Shown: positions 10,957 through 20,705 of the stretch, piece by piece
Layout of the letters: every line of letters begins with the position of its first letter
Numbering within the stretch: the stretch's first letter is position 1
Assembly: GCF_016920785.2 (NCBI RefSeq)
Contig: NW_024609846.1
Location: 109,544,831-109,608,830 of the forward strand
DNA length: 64,000 nt
Origin: Ixodes scapularis
Lineage: Eukaryota > Arthropoda > Arachnida > Ixodida > Ixodidae
Direction of reading: 5' to 3'
Position numbers and translations under genes: made by a program
Notes under the pieces: generated by a model
The model's database searches: none
Seen by the model: the letters and a program-made list of their open reading frames with translations, nothing else
Told to the model about the DNA's origin: nothing

Positions 10957-12198
10957 ATGCCGCATCCCTCTGTCGGAATGATTACCACCACAACTTCCAC
11001 GGCCACCCAAGCCGACACCACGGCCCCATCGGTACTCACCGCTCGCCAACCCGAGCCTCCCTTTATTCTCCGGAATCGGGGACGCTGACGTGGACGACTG
11101 GATTGACGCTTACGACCGCGCCAGTCGATACAATCACTGGAGCGATGTCACTAAGCTGACCACCGCGGTTTTCTACCTATCCGATGTTGCAAAACTGTGG
11201 TACCTCAACCACGAGCAAGAATTTGACAGCTGGGCGACATTCGCTACCCGCCTTAAGGAAGTTTTCGGAAGACCTACAATGCGACAGATTGTGGCCGAGC
11301 GAAAGCTGTCCTCGCGGGCCCAGCAGCCAACGGAAACCTTCACGTCCTACATCGAAGACGTGCTGGATCTGTGCCGCCGAGTTGATATCAACATGACGGA
11401 ACCCGAAAAGGTCCGTCATCTTTTAAAGGGAATCGCCGAGGATGTTTTCCAAGTTATCCTCGTGAGTAATCCAACCACCGTTAGCAAGATTGTGGAAATC
11501 TGTCAGCAGTTCCAAGAACTAAAAACCCAACGCTTGGCCCCAGCCGCTACAGTACAACGTCTTCCTGAGGTGAGAGTATATCGGGGCCATCAACATATAT
11601 CAACATCAACAGTTTGCGCCAGCTCATCCAGCAGATTGTTCGCGAGGAGGTTTCGCAAGCTCTCCAACTCACACAGCCGTCAACTACACCAACACAATCG
11701 GCACTCCGGTCCCTCGTCCAGAACGAGATTGCGTCTACCGTGCCTATATCCTCGCCGCTTACAGCACCGGCACAGCCCATGCTGCCGACCTACGCAGAAA
11801 TTGCAGCTTCACCTCCAATGCTCCAACCTCATTATCCTGCTGTAACCATGCCATACGTACAACCCTTTGGATACACTCAACCACACCAGCAGGCTACTCG
11901 CCCACAGCTCTACAACCGCCCTACCTGCTATTACTGTGGCATACCAGGACACGTTATGCGCCTATGCCGTCGCCGCCAAGCCGAAGAGTCTGCAAACGTC
12001 CATACAAGCATCACTGCGAACCCCACCCATTATAACCAGACTCCCGGATACACCCGGTCAAACTCTCCAACCACAAGGTTCGCCGGTAGTTCACCGGGAT
12101 TTTCGCGTCGACAGTCGCCATCACCGCAACGTCACCGCTCAACGTCCCCTATGGTCCCATCAGGGTCCACTGCTCCATCACAAGGGGGAAACTTTTAA
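10957..12198 (+). pseudogene. gag: Gag polyprotein, frame-broken
   Basis: The first ATG that fits lies at 10957. A one-base frameshift near 11065 separates the N-terminal stretch (ending RQPEPPF) from the capsid-like region starting DVDDWIDAYDRASRYNHWSD. A second shift near 11580-11614 leads to the frame carrying the nucleocapsid zinc knuckle CYYCGIPGHVMRLC at about 11929, a classic C-X2-C-X4-H-X4-C motif. In an active element this protein would form the virus-like particle and bind the RNA. With two shifts, no full product can be made. The capsid segment FDSWATFATRLKEVFG is typical of Ty3/gypsy Gag. Confidence 0.85.
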
Positions 12199-12269
12199 CC
12201 GCAGCTCCTGAGGCACCAGCTGCGACATCTTCATACTGCTCAAGTCCTCATCAACCTCCCTCTAACGTC

Positions 12270-12580
12270 GTCGTAATTTAAATTGAAAGTCAAAACGTAC
12301 AAGCATTAATTGATACAGGCGCCTCTATTTCCGTTATGCGCTTAGATCTCTGTCGACGCCTCAAGAAAGTCGTGACACCGTTTGAAGGTAATCTCAGAAC
12401 TGCAGGATCAAACTTACTTAAACCCGTCGGACTTTGTACAGCACGGATTATAATACAGGGCCTATTATATTCAGTTCAATTCGTCGTCCTCTAATCATGC
12501 ACACATGAAATTATTCTTGGCTGGGATTTCCTTTCTATTACTCATGCAATCATTTTTTGCGGGAATTCACAGCTTTCCCT
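12270..12580 (+). pseudogene. Retropepsin-like protease region
   Basis: The motif ALIDTGASISVMR at about 12302-12340 is the aspartic protease active site (D-T-G-A-S). Downstream EIILGWDF matches the family's flap-distal I-L-G-x-D/W-F block. A stop codon lies between them at about 12493 (codon TAA in GTCGTCCTCTAA) and another at about 12274, upstream of the active site. The protease would process Gag-Pol; here it is interrupted. It continues directly into the RT frame. Confidence 0.8.
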
Positions 12581-12587
12581 CCAGGAG

Positions 12588-13565
12588 TTGCCTGATGACG
12601 ACCAGCATGTTTCTGCGCTGGTAAACAAAGTACGAGCATCAGAAGACACTGTTATTACGCCTCGAAGTTCATCTTTCGTTCTCATTAATTGCTGTTCACT
12701 CTCACCGGGAGATTACTTCATCACGCCCACTTCTGCCTTATTGGAAAAAAAAGGTTTGCTCATCCCACGTGGCATCGCCCATATTGGCCCAGTGTCGACG
12801 TACATCATCATAATCAACGTTACACACGAGTCCATACTAATACCGGAGAACACAGTTCTAGCCACCGTAACATTGGCGACTGACATCAATATCATTGCCC
12901 TCAACGACACACCCTCCTCGCAACCGTTTTCCCAAGATCCTATCAAAGAAAATGATGTTTTCGATCGCCTTCCGAATACCATCGACAGGAACCTCACCGG
13001 TCATCAAAGAGAACAAATGCTAAGTCTCTTAAAATCGTATCACAAACTTTTCGATCTAAATGACCTACCTTTAGGCACAGTTTCAACAGCTGAGCATAGG
13101 ATAGACACGCAGGGTCATAGTCCCATCCGAACACGTCCTTACAGGGTCTCAATGAAAGAAAGAGAGATAATAGAGCAACAAGTGACTGAAATGTTGCAAA
13201 AAGAAGTAATCAGAAAGTCTTCAAGTCCTTGGTCCTCTCCTGTGGTCTTAGTAAAGAAAAAGGACGGCAGTATTCGCTTTTGTGTGGACTATCGCCGCCT
13301 CAACAGAATCACGACCAAAGATGTGTACCCCATTCCACGAATTGATGACGCCTTAAATTGCCTCCAAGGCGCTGAATTTTTTACATCGCTGGATTTAAAA
13401 TCGGGATATTGGCAGATTCCAATGAATTCAACTGACAAACCCAAAACCGCATTTATCACGCCAGACGGTTTATACGAATTCAATGTTATGCCGTTCGGCC
13501 TATGCAATGCCCCGGCCACCTTCGAACGCCTGATGGATACTGTTCTTCGAGGATTGAAGTGGCAA
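12588..13565 (+). pseudogene. pol: Reverse transcriptase, 5' part up to the LINE insertion
   Basis: The frame is open through the protease-RT linker and the RT fingers: EHRIDTQGHSPIRTRPYRVS, SSPWSSPVVLVKKKDGS, RFCVDYRRLN, FTSLDLKSGYWQIPM and MPFGLCNAPATFERLMD are all standard Ty3/gypsy RT blocks. The sequence breaks after the residues LRGLKWQ at 13565, where LINE sequence starts. The YLDD catalytic box lies beyond the LINE at 18080. What follows 13565 in the same frame is LINE 5' UTR translation, not pol. Confidence 0.92.
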
Positions 13566-13870
13566 CGCACACAGCTGCAGCGGCGTCAAGGCTTCCTTTC
13601 GGAGGCTAATTCTTGTCTTCACCGTTTTACAGAGTTCACGGCCGCTGGTGCAATTGCACTGCCTGTCTTCGCTGATACCATTAGGCTGCTCATCGACGCT
13701 CTTATCACCGTGCCGCCGATACCAGCCTGCGATTGGCCTGGCTTTTTTGGATATCGTCGGAAGACAGCTTTAAAAGAAGAAGGCTCTGCGAAAACTCTTC
13801 AAACGCACACAGCAGCAGCGGCGTCAAGGGTTCCTTTCGGAGGCTAATTCTTGTCTTCACCATTTTACAG
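13566..13870 (+). repeat. Tandem 5' UTR monomers of the LINE
   Basis: The segment CGCACACAGCTGCAGCGG...TTTTACAG at 13566-13631 recurs almost unchanged at 13804-13870, giving a 238-bp period. Such repeated 5' monomers carry the internal promoter in some mouse and arthropod LINEs, which is established for those families; a promoter role here is inference. It shows the copy is not 5' truncated. Confidence 0.8.
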
Positions 13871-13962
13871 GTTAGTGTTGATTGATAGCAAAGTCTATCT
13901 ACTCACACGTATTCTTGACGCGGCTGCTGCTGAAAGTGCTTTTCCTTGTTTAGTCGTGCTGA

Positions 13963-14900
13963 ATGGCGAACGCGGATGTGCTGATTCCGGAGGTTTGTGT
14001 ACACTGTAACGAACCACTACCTGAAGTTACGAAGTATTTAACATGTTCGGACTGTGGATATGGGTACCACGCGGGAACATGTTCCGGTGAAAGTACTTTT
14101 AAGGGCAAAAATAGAAACTCCAAAAATAATGCATGGAAATGCCGTACATGCCTTACCGCGAAGAGCCGAGGCATTCAAAGCCCAGGAACGCAGAAGCCCG
14201 AACAGGAACCGCATCTTAGGCAGGAATTAGCTGCTATCAACAAAAAGTTGAGTGAAATCATGACGATGAACGCAAAAGTAGAATATGTCGATCAAAGACA
14301 CAGTCGATCAGATAGAAAAGTCAGTTCAGCTTATGTCAAATCAGTACGATTTGGTTCTGAAAAAAATGGACGAGCAGTCAAAAGAAATTACTAACTTGAG
14401 AAGACGAGTGGAAAAAGTTGAGGGAACCCAAGATACCGAAGAAATCTGCATGCTGAAAAAACAAGTAAACAGTTTAGAACAGTACTCCAGACGCCAGAAC
14501 CTTGAGATTCATGGAATGCCACCAAGCGCAAATGAGAACCTACTGAACAAATTAAATGATCTCGCAGAAAGATTAGAACTTCCAAAACTAGCTGAGAATG
14601 ATGTGGAAGGTCTGCACAGACTCCCAGCAAAAAAATATTTTGGTTCGATTTGCATCACGAAGGACCCGAGATCAATGGCTAGGAAAAAGGAAATACCTAA
14701 AAGAAACCCGATCAGACGTCTGGTTTCTTGATAATTTGACCACCACGAACAAGAAGCTTCTCTGGATGCTGAGAGAAAAGGCTGCAGAAAAAGAGTATCA
14801 ATTTGTCTGGCAGAAAAATGGCAACTTGTTCGCACGAAAAAAGCAGGGTGACCGTGTAATAAAGATTGAATGCGAGGCAGACTTCGATAAGATTGTGTGA
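13963..14900 (+). pseudogene. LINE ORF1 protein, two frameshifts
   Basis: The ATG at 13963 opens a frame with a PHD-type zinc finger: CVHCNEPLP, then CSDCGYGYHAGTC and WKCRTC give the expected Cys/His series within residues 10-70. A first shift near 14282 moves to a coiled-coil segment (VDQIEKSVQLM through LKKQVNSLEQ) followed by QYSRRQNLEIHGMPP, the conserved start of the FP-like nucleic-acid-binding region of many arthropod LINE ORF1 proteins. A second shift occurs in the seven-A run at about 14630. The last frame runs to a stop at 14898-14900. The protein would bind RNA as chaperone; this copy cannot make it whole. Confidence 0.82.
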
Positions 14901-14944
14901 AAAGCCGGCGGGTTGCGATATGTATTTTTTTCTTTTCTTTTCTA

Positions 14945-17833
14945 ATGGACGTAACGTCTACTTATCACGATCGAATATCGTTTACTCATCTTGTTAAAGA
15001 ATGTCTTGTCTATAACAAAGATATGCTTTCATTTTTCCACTTAAATGCTAGAAGTCTTGGCAATAAACACGATGATGTTGATATGTTTCTGAACTCTTTA
15101 AATTTTACTTTTGATGTACTAGCATTCACTGAAACTTGGTTTACGAGCAGGGATGACGTTGTCGGGTTCATAGGATATAATAGCGAGGGAGTATATCGAA
15201 GTGATAAAAGGGGAGGAGGGGTCTCTGTTTATTTTCGTGATAACTTACATTATGAAGTATTGCCTGAATTTTCAAAAATATGCTCAGACTACGAAGCACT
15301 TGTGGCTAAATGTCGTTCCCTGGTAATAGTCACTGCTTATAGACCCCCCGCCGGGTCGTTGATGAAGTTTTTTGAATTCATTGAGAACGTTATGGAATAT
15401 GCTGCCTCACTGAACCTTTCTATAATCTTAATAGGTGACTTTAATATTGATATGATCTCGCCCGTGAGTGGATCCCTTGAACTACTTGATATTGTTCAGT
15501 CCTACGGATCTGATAATGTAATAAACTTGCCGACTAGAATCACGGTGGAAATAGAAACGCTAATTGATCTCTGTATTACAAATTGTCATACCGAGGCTGC
15601 TGGTGTCTTTTCTTGTGATTTAAGTGACCATTTTCCGATATTTAGTTTTATTGTCGGTCCAGTAAATTTAAAATTGAGCTCTAATAATGCGGCTCAGACA
15701 TTTAGAAGAATTGATAATAGTTCAATTGAGCTGTTTCATTCTAAGGTATCGAATATAAACTGGGAGTCGGTAGTAGCTGAAAGGGAACCAAATAAATCAT
15801 ATGGTATATTTTTGGACCTCCTACAAAAGTGTTATGAGGAGTCATTTCCATGGCAAGAGTTTAAAAAATATAAAAAGTCCAAAAAACCTTGGATCTCAAG
15901 TCAGTTATATAAGCGTATAAAAGAGCGCAATAAATTATATGATAAGTTCGTCAAGACAAGAGATATCTCAATATTACAGGAATTTAGGAAAGTGAGGAAC
16001 AAACTCAATGCTGATATCAAGAAAGCTAAAGCTCAATACTACAAAAATAAGTTTAATGCAATATATAACAATCCGCGGAAAGTCTGGCAAGCCGTAAATG
16101 AACTTTCTTCTAGGCCTCGTGCACATGCTCGAAAAGAACTTACAATCGAGCGGGTTACTTACTCGGGTCAGTCTCTTGTAGATAAATTTAATTCCCACTT
16201 TCTAGAATCCGGTTCTTCTACTATGCCCTCAGCGAGAACGCCTACATGTGAGTCTTATGTTGGATACCCTTTACATAACTCAGTATTTCTGGCACCTACC
16301 ACTGAACTAGAAATAACTACTATCATTAAATCCTTAGGGAATAGCGGTGCCTGTGGAGAAGATGGGCTATGTTCTAAGCCAATCAAAGCAGTTTCCTCTT
16401 TCATATCTACTCCGCTTTCGCATATCTGCAACCTTATTTTAACTACCGGTATCTTTCCAGAAAAAATGAAAATAGCGAAAGTCTGTGTGATCCATAAAGG
16501 TGGTCCCAAGAATAATATGAATAACTATAGGCCAATATCAGTACTTCCAGTCTTTTCTAAAGTAGCGGAACGCGTTATTTACAAACGATTAAGTGATTTC
16601 TGTAATAAACATAATATTATTACAAACAACCAGTTTGGTTTCCAAAAAGGTAAATCAACTGAAATGGCACTGCTCAATATCAAAAACAAAATCATAGACA
16701 ATATTGAAAATCAGTGCTATACTCTGGGTGTTTTTTTAGATTTCAGGAAGGCCTTCGATTCTATAAAACACGACATCCTACTCCGAAAGTTACCGCTGTA
16801 TGGAATAAGAGGCAGTGCGCTAAACTTGATAAGCAGTTACATGACCTCGCGTTTTCAATATACCGTCCTCAATGATATGCGCTCTCCTTTAGCAAAAATT
16901 CGATACGGTGTGCCGCAGGGGTCGGTTCTCGGGCCATTACTTTTCCTTCTTTACATCAATGATATAGTAAACATCCCACAAACACCTAACATAATTTTAT
17001 ATGCAGATGATACGAATGTATTCTTTACTGGTAGCTGTTTGGATAGCATTGAAAGAGAAACAAATAATTGGCTGGAGCAACTTCATTTATGGTTAGGCTC
17101 AAACCAGTTAGAGCTGAATACGGCAAAGACTAAGTACATTATTTTTAGAGCAAAAAATAAGCCCATAACTAGCGAAATTAGTATATCTTTTCAAAACTCG
17201 AATATTGAACGCGTGGAATCCTTTAAATTTCTTGGTGTTCGTTTTCACGAAAATCTACACTGGACTTGTCAAGTGAACGAACTCCGAAGGGATATTTCTA
17301 GATCAATTGGTTTAATTTGTAAGCTAAAATACCTTCTTCCAGCCTGTTTAAAAAAACAACTGTATATATCTCTGATTCACTCGAGGCTGCATTACTGTTT
17401 ATTGGTCTGGGGGACGACTACAGCAAGTAATATTAAGCAATTATTTACATTGCAAAAACGCGCAGTTAGGTCAATTGATAATTTACCTTGGACTGAATCG
17501 ACTTCCCCTAGCTTTATTAAACATGGAATATTAACGTTAGATAATCTCTTTTGCCTGAAGGTCGCAATTTCAGTTCATACTCAAATAAACACGAATCCCG
17601 CAATATTTTACGAAACATATTTATCCAAGCAAACAAATTACAATTTGAGACACCAGCAGTTTTCAAAACCTAAAATAAGAACTAATTACGGTACACAAAA
17701 AATATCCTACCAGATACCCGATCTTCTTAACAGAAATTATTGTGTATTCGAATTAGCCCAGACAATAGCGTCCGTGTTTCTTTTCAAAAAATACCTTACG
17801 GTATACTTCAATGTGCCTAGTGTGCATTCCTAG
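14945..17833 (+). CDS. LINE ORF2: endonuclease and reverse transcriptase
   Basis: From the first in-frame ATG at 14945 the frame is open for 962 codons. The N-terminal APE-type endonuclease shows LNARSL, FTETWF, AYRPP, GDFN and SDHFPI. The RT shows NYRPISVLPVFSKVAERVI, NQFGFQKGKST, FLDFRKAFDSI, GVPQGSVLGPLLFLLYINDI and the catalytic LYADDTN at about 17000, followed by the thumb (FKFLGVRFH). There is no RNase H. The frame opens slightly further upstream at 14897, overlapping the ORF1 stop, but without an ATG. It is the longest intact frame in the window and looks full length for CR1/L2 LINEs. It supplies nicking and target-primed reverse transcription. Because ORF1 is broken, this copy could only act in trans. 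Confidence 0.93.
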   Translation: MDVTSTYHDRISFTHLVKECLVYNKDMLSFFHLNARSLGNKHDDVDMFLNSLNFTFDVLAFTETWFTSRDDVVGFIGYNSEGVYRSDKRGGGVSVYFRDNLHYEVLPEFSKICSDYEALVAKCRSLVIVTAYRPPAGSLMKFFEFIENVMEYAASLNLSIILIGDFNIDMISPVSGSLELLDIVQSYGSDNVINLPTRITVEIETLIDLCITNCHTEAAGVFSCDLSDHFPIFSFIVGPVNLKLSSNNAAQTFRRIDNSSIELFHSKVSNINWESVVAEREPNKSYGIFLDLLQKCYEESFPWQEFKKYKKSKKPWISSQLYKRIKERNKLYDKFVKTRDISILQEFRKVRNKLNADIKKAKAQYYKNKFNAIYNNPRKVWQAVNELSSRPRAHARKELTIERVTYSGQSLVDKFNSHFLESGSSTMPSARTPTCESYVGYPLHNSVFLAPTTELEITTIIKSLGNSGACGEDGLCSKPIKAVSSFISTPLSHICNLILTTGIFPEKMKIAKVCVIHKGGPKNNMNNYRPISVLPVFSKVAERVIYKRLSDFCNKHNIITNNQFGFQKGKSTEMALLNIKNKIIDNIENQCYTLGVFLDFRKAFDSIKHDILLRKLPLYGIRGSALNLISSYMTSRFQYTVLNDMRSPLAKIRYGVPQGSVLGPLLFLLYINDIVNIPQTPNIILYADDTNVFFTGSCLDSIERETNNWLEQLHLWLGSNQLELNTAKTKYIIFRAKNKPITSEISISFQNSNIERVESFKFLGVRFHENLHWTCQVNELRRDISRSIGLICKLKYLLPACLKKQLYISLIHSRLHYCLLVWGTTTASNIKQLFTLQKRAVRSIDNLPWTESTSPSFIKHGILTLDNLFCLKVAISVHTQINTNPAIFYETYLSKQTNYNLRHQQFSKPKIRTNYGTQKISYQIPDLLNRNYCVFELAQTIASVFLFKKYLTVYFNVPSVHS

Positions 17834-18064
17834 TATAGTTCACATCAAAATAGATTGTACATTTTTTGAGTGTCATATTTTTATCTTCTCAGATATTGTT
17901 TTATTTTTTATTTATGCTGTTTTTGATTCATTTCCTGTGCCCTGCTGCTGAGTGCTGTAACGGGGGTTGGGGACCTAGTCAGGTGATTCGTTTTCGCCTT
18001 TTGTCCCAACCTCCCTGACAGTTGTGTCAAAAATAAAATAAACAAACAAACAATAAACAAACAA
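17834..18064 (+). other. LINE 3' UTR and tail
   Basis: About 190 bp of non-coding sequence, then AATAAAATAAACAAACAAAC-type simple repeats at 18030-18064. The tail abuts gypsy sequence ATCTGCC at 18065. Confidence 0.8.
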
Positions 18065-18394
18065 ATCTGCCTTTGCTATTTAGATGACATTATTATTTTT
18101 GCACCAACGTTCGCAGTTCATCTGGAACGTGTGGCCACAGTTCTATCGTGCATTACAAACGCGAATTTAAAACTAAACACCAAAAAGTGTCACTTCGCAG
18201 CGAGAGAAATCAAAGTGCTAGGCTACGTAGTATCGAATAAGGGTGTTCGACCTGACCCGGACAAAATTCGAGCTGTCACCGAATGTCCTATCCCCAAAAC
18301 AGTTAAGGAGCTTCGCAGTTTTCTAGGTCTTTGCTCAGATTTTCGGCGGTTTGTACAAGGATTCGCAACCATCGCCGCCCCCTTACGTTATTAG
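18065..18394 (+). pseudogene. pol: Gypsy reverse transcriptase, 3' part
   Basis: Starts in frame with the upstream half and shows the catalytic YLDDIIIF, then the thumb and connection blocks HLERVATVLS, LKLNTKKCHFA, KVLGYVVSNKGVRPDPDK and LRSFLGLCSDFRRFV. It ends at a stop created by a frameshift at about 18390. Confidence 0.9.
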
Positions 18395-18756
18395 CCACAA
18401 CAAAGCATTTTCATTGGACTCCAGAGTGCCAACATGCCTTTAATCAGCTCGTTGCTCGTTTGACACAAGACCTAATCATGTGTCATTTTGACCGCTCAGC
18501 CCCCACTGAGATCCACACTGATGCCAGTGGTTATGGGATAGGCCCAGTCCTGATACAACGAAAATCACCCCAACTTGAAAACGTCGTAGCGTATGCTAGT
18601 CGCACCCTCTCGAAGGCTGAACGTAACTATTCGACAACTGAAAAAGAATGTCTAGCAATTATCTGGGCTACTGCCAAATTTCGACCATACCTGTACGGCC
18701 GGCACTTCAACATCATCACGGACCATATCACGCCCTTTGTTGGCTCACGTCATTAA
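18395..18756 (+). pseudogene. pol: Gypsy RNase H domain
   Basis: In a shifted frame: FHWTPECQHAFNQL, then TEIHTDASGYGIGPVLIQ with the first catalytic Asp, VVAYASRTLSKAERNYSTTEKE with the catalytic Glu and FNIITDH with a further Asp. These are the Ty3/gypsy RNase H blocks. A new frameshift near 18730 stops the frame. Confidence 0.88.
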
Positions 18757-19799
18757 AGGACCCCTCTGGACGTTTAGGACGCTGGTCACTTCGACTACAA
18801 GAGTACGACTTTTCAGTGACACATAGATCCGGACGCAAGCATCAAGACGCCGACGCTCTTTCACGTTGCCCTATACCGACGATCCAAACTCAAGACGACG
18901 ACAACCCCATCACATTGGCTTCTCTCTCTCTCGATACGGTGGCACAAGAACAACTTCAAGATCCTGGTACTGCCGCCCTCGTGCAACATATCACAGGTAC
19001 ATCCACTTCCGACAACCGCAAGTTTTGCAAACGAGCGCGACATTTTTCTGTTCGAGATGGCCTCTTGTACCGCCGTAACTACTCCACCGATGGTCAGCGA
19101 TGGTTATTAGCACTTCCTCGGCAACTTCGTATGGATGTGCTACGGTGCTTCCATGACGATCCAACGTCTGGCCATCTTGGCATCTCGAAGACCTACCAAC
19201 GTGTACGTGGCCGATATTACTGGTCCGGCATGTATCGCTCCATACAAAAGTATGTTCGTTCTTGCCTACTCTGCCAACAACGGAAACAACCGCCCCAGCA
19301 GCCGGCTGGCTTGCTACAACCCATACTTGTTCCCGAGAAACCATTTGAACGAGTGGGAATTGACCTGTATGGTCCCCTTCCCAAATCATCCCAAGGAAAC
19401 CACTGGGTTGTCGTCGCCATTGACCATCTGACACGCTACGCTGAGACTGCCGCCCTGCCCCACGCAGATTCTCGCGAAGTTGCATCCTTTATTTTACATA
19501 GTATAGCACTGCGGCATGGATCTCCTCGCGAGCTACTCAGCGACAGGGGAACAGTTTTTCTATCCCAAGTTGTCGAAAACATTCTAAGAGAGTGTAATGT
19601 TATTCATCGTTGCACGTCCGCCTATCACCCCCAGACCAATGGCCTTACGGAACGTTTTAATCGCACACTTTCAGATATGCTTTCCATGTATGTCTCCCAG
19701 GACCACGACAACTGGGACCGTATACTACCTTTCATCACTTTCGCCTACAACACCGCCACTCAAGACACGACACACTACTCCCTTTATACTCACATATAA
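18757..19799 (+). pseudogene. pol: Gypsy integrase, zinc-binding and catalytic core
   Basis: After the tether end (SGRKHQDADALSR) comes the HHCC zinc-binding domain (GHLGISKTYQRVRGRYYW...CLLCQQRKQ) and the catalytic core: VGIDLYGPLP with the first Asp, LLSDRGTVF with the second Asp and AYHPQTNGLTERFNRTL with the Glu, so the D-D-35-E triad is present. The frame ends by a shift at about 19780. In an active element the integrase inserts cDNA; here it is cut from its C-terminal domain. Confidence 0.9.
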
Positions 19800-20232
19800 T
19801 CGCGAAGTGTCATGCACACTGGACACAATCCTGCGTTATCGACCAGATGTTACCGAGCTTACCACCTTTGCCGAAGACATGAACCGCGCAGAAGAATGTC
19901 GGCAGTTAGCTCGTTTTCGCACATCTGAGCATCAGAACCACGAAAAGCACCGTTATGATGATCATCACCGTTCCGTAACCTACAACAACGGTGATTTGGT
20001 GTGGGTGTGGATGCCCATGAAACAGCCTGGACTTTCTTCGAAACTTCTTCGCAAATATCATGGCCCTTACAAAGTCCTAGAATCAACGTCACCAGTCAAC
20101 TACAAGGTGGAACCCGTCCCCCCTCCCAGCGATCGTCACCGTCACCATCGAGAAATCGTTCACGTGTCACGGATGAAGCCCTACTTCTCCTCAGACCCCC
20201 CAACTCCTTCTGCCAGGATGGCAGCATCCTGA
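19780..20232 (+). pseudogene. pol: Gypsy integrase C-terminal region with GPY/F-type motif
   Basis: In the shifted frame TPFILTYNREV continues the core. Downstream NNGDLVWVWMPM and LLRKYHGPYKVLE form the GPY/F module, followed by REIVHVSRMKPYF. The stop at 20230 lies just upstream of the polypurine tract. Confidence 0.88.
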
Positions 20233-20233
20233 T

Positions 20234-20243
20234 CGGGGGGAAT
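20234..20243 (+). promoter_or_regulatory. Polypurine tract of the gypsy element
   Basis: CGGGGGGAAT directly precedes the 3' LTR start at 20244, in the standard position for priming plus-strand DNA synthesis. Confidence 0.75.
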
Positions 20244-20658
20244 TGTAGCGAAGACGACGCTGTGCGATGGGACCGGTGAAGAGGACAACGATCGCGTGCC
20301 TTTTTTTGATTCTCGGCTAGGAGGCTGGGCAGACGGTAGTAAAAGCGGACCAGAGCCGTTTATACTGAGAGAGTTTGGCCTTCTTAAGGAGATTTTGACA
20401 GTCTGACAACCACAGCAGCGTAGTCTGACAACCGGGGGATGACTACTTCCGTCCGCCATATTGTGACTCTGACTCATAGGAACTCTACGCGATTTCTCAG
20501 GAATGAACAAGACAAAGAAGTAACGCCATATTGTGTTATCGCGAAATCCGCTTGTTCTAGCGGCCAACAAGCTCCGCCCATCGGCCAAACTCTCTCAGTA
20601 TAAACGGCTCTGAAGCGGACCTGTCCTGACTCCCACCGCCTGGTCTTCCCTGTGCGCT

Positions 20659-20661
<3 letters not shown>
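20244..20661 (+). repeat. 3' LTR of the Ty3/gypsy element, split by a MITE
   Basis: Matches the 5' LTR except at about five positions and is interrupted at 20351 by a 262-bp MITE plus an 8-bp duplicated target. It ends CGCTACA at 20661, followed by AT repeats. Confidence 0.9.
20351..20612. mobile_element. hAT MITE, 262 bp, with perfect 8-bp target duplication
   Basis: Terminal inverted repeats of 30 bp begin CAGAGCCGTTTATACTGAGA and are perfect. The element is flanked by AAGCGGAC on both sides (20343-20350 and 20613-20620). CAG...CTG ends with 8-bp duplications are diagnostic of hAT transposons. Interior contains TCTGACAACC twice and no coding region. The 5' LTR provides the empty site for comparison, so the insertion is proven internally. 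Confidence 0.95.

Positions 20662-20705
<44 letters not shown>

Larger units (their letters stand above)
13566..18064 (+). mobile_element. CR1/L2-group LINE, full length, inserted in gypsy RT
   Basis: Structure: duplicated 5' UTR monomer, ORF1 (PHD-like finger and coiled coil), ORF2 (endonuclease and RT), short 3' UTR and a simple tail of AAACAAAC units. Removing 13566-18064 brings the gypsy halves together in frame exactly at the RT palm, so the boundaries are accurate to within the A-rich ambiguity. No target duplication longer than about two bases is seen, meaning a blunt or small-deletion insertion. No RNase H domain follows the RT, which agrees with CR1/L2-like LINEs. Confidence 0.9.
10727..20661 (+). 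mobile_element. Ty3/gypsy LTR retrotransposon, nested and broken
   Basis: 148-bp 5' LTR, GGTGGAGGTGC primer-site block, gag with zinc knuckle, protease, RT, RNase H, integrase with GPY/F-type end, polypurine tract (GATCGGGGGGAAT) and 3' LTR are all present in order. A complete LINE (13566-18064) interrupts the RT just before its YLDD box, and a hAT MITE (20351-20612) interrupts the 3' LTR. The LTRs differ at about five of 148 positions. Multiple frameshifts and at least two in-frame stops make it non-functional. It lies within an AT microsatellite; AT repeats flank both LTRs. Confidence 0.92.

Noticed and set aside
13566..13847. Continuation of the gypsy RT frame past 13565
   Set aside because: This is translation of LINE 5' UTR; the true RT continues at 18065.
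14897..14944. Extension of LINE ORF2 upstream of 14945
   Set aside because: The frame is open but there is no ATG; overlap with the ORF1 stop is noted, yet a start at 14945 is simpler.
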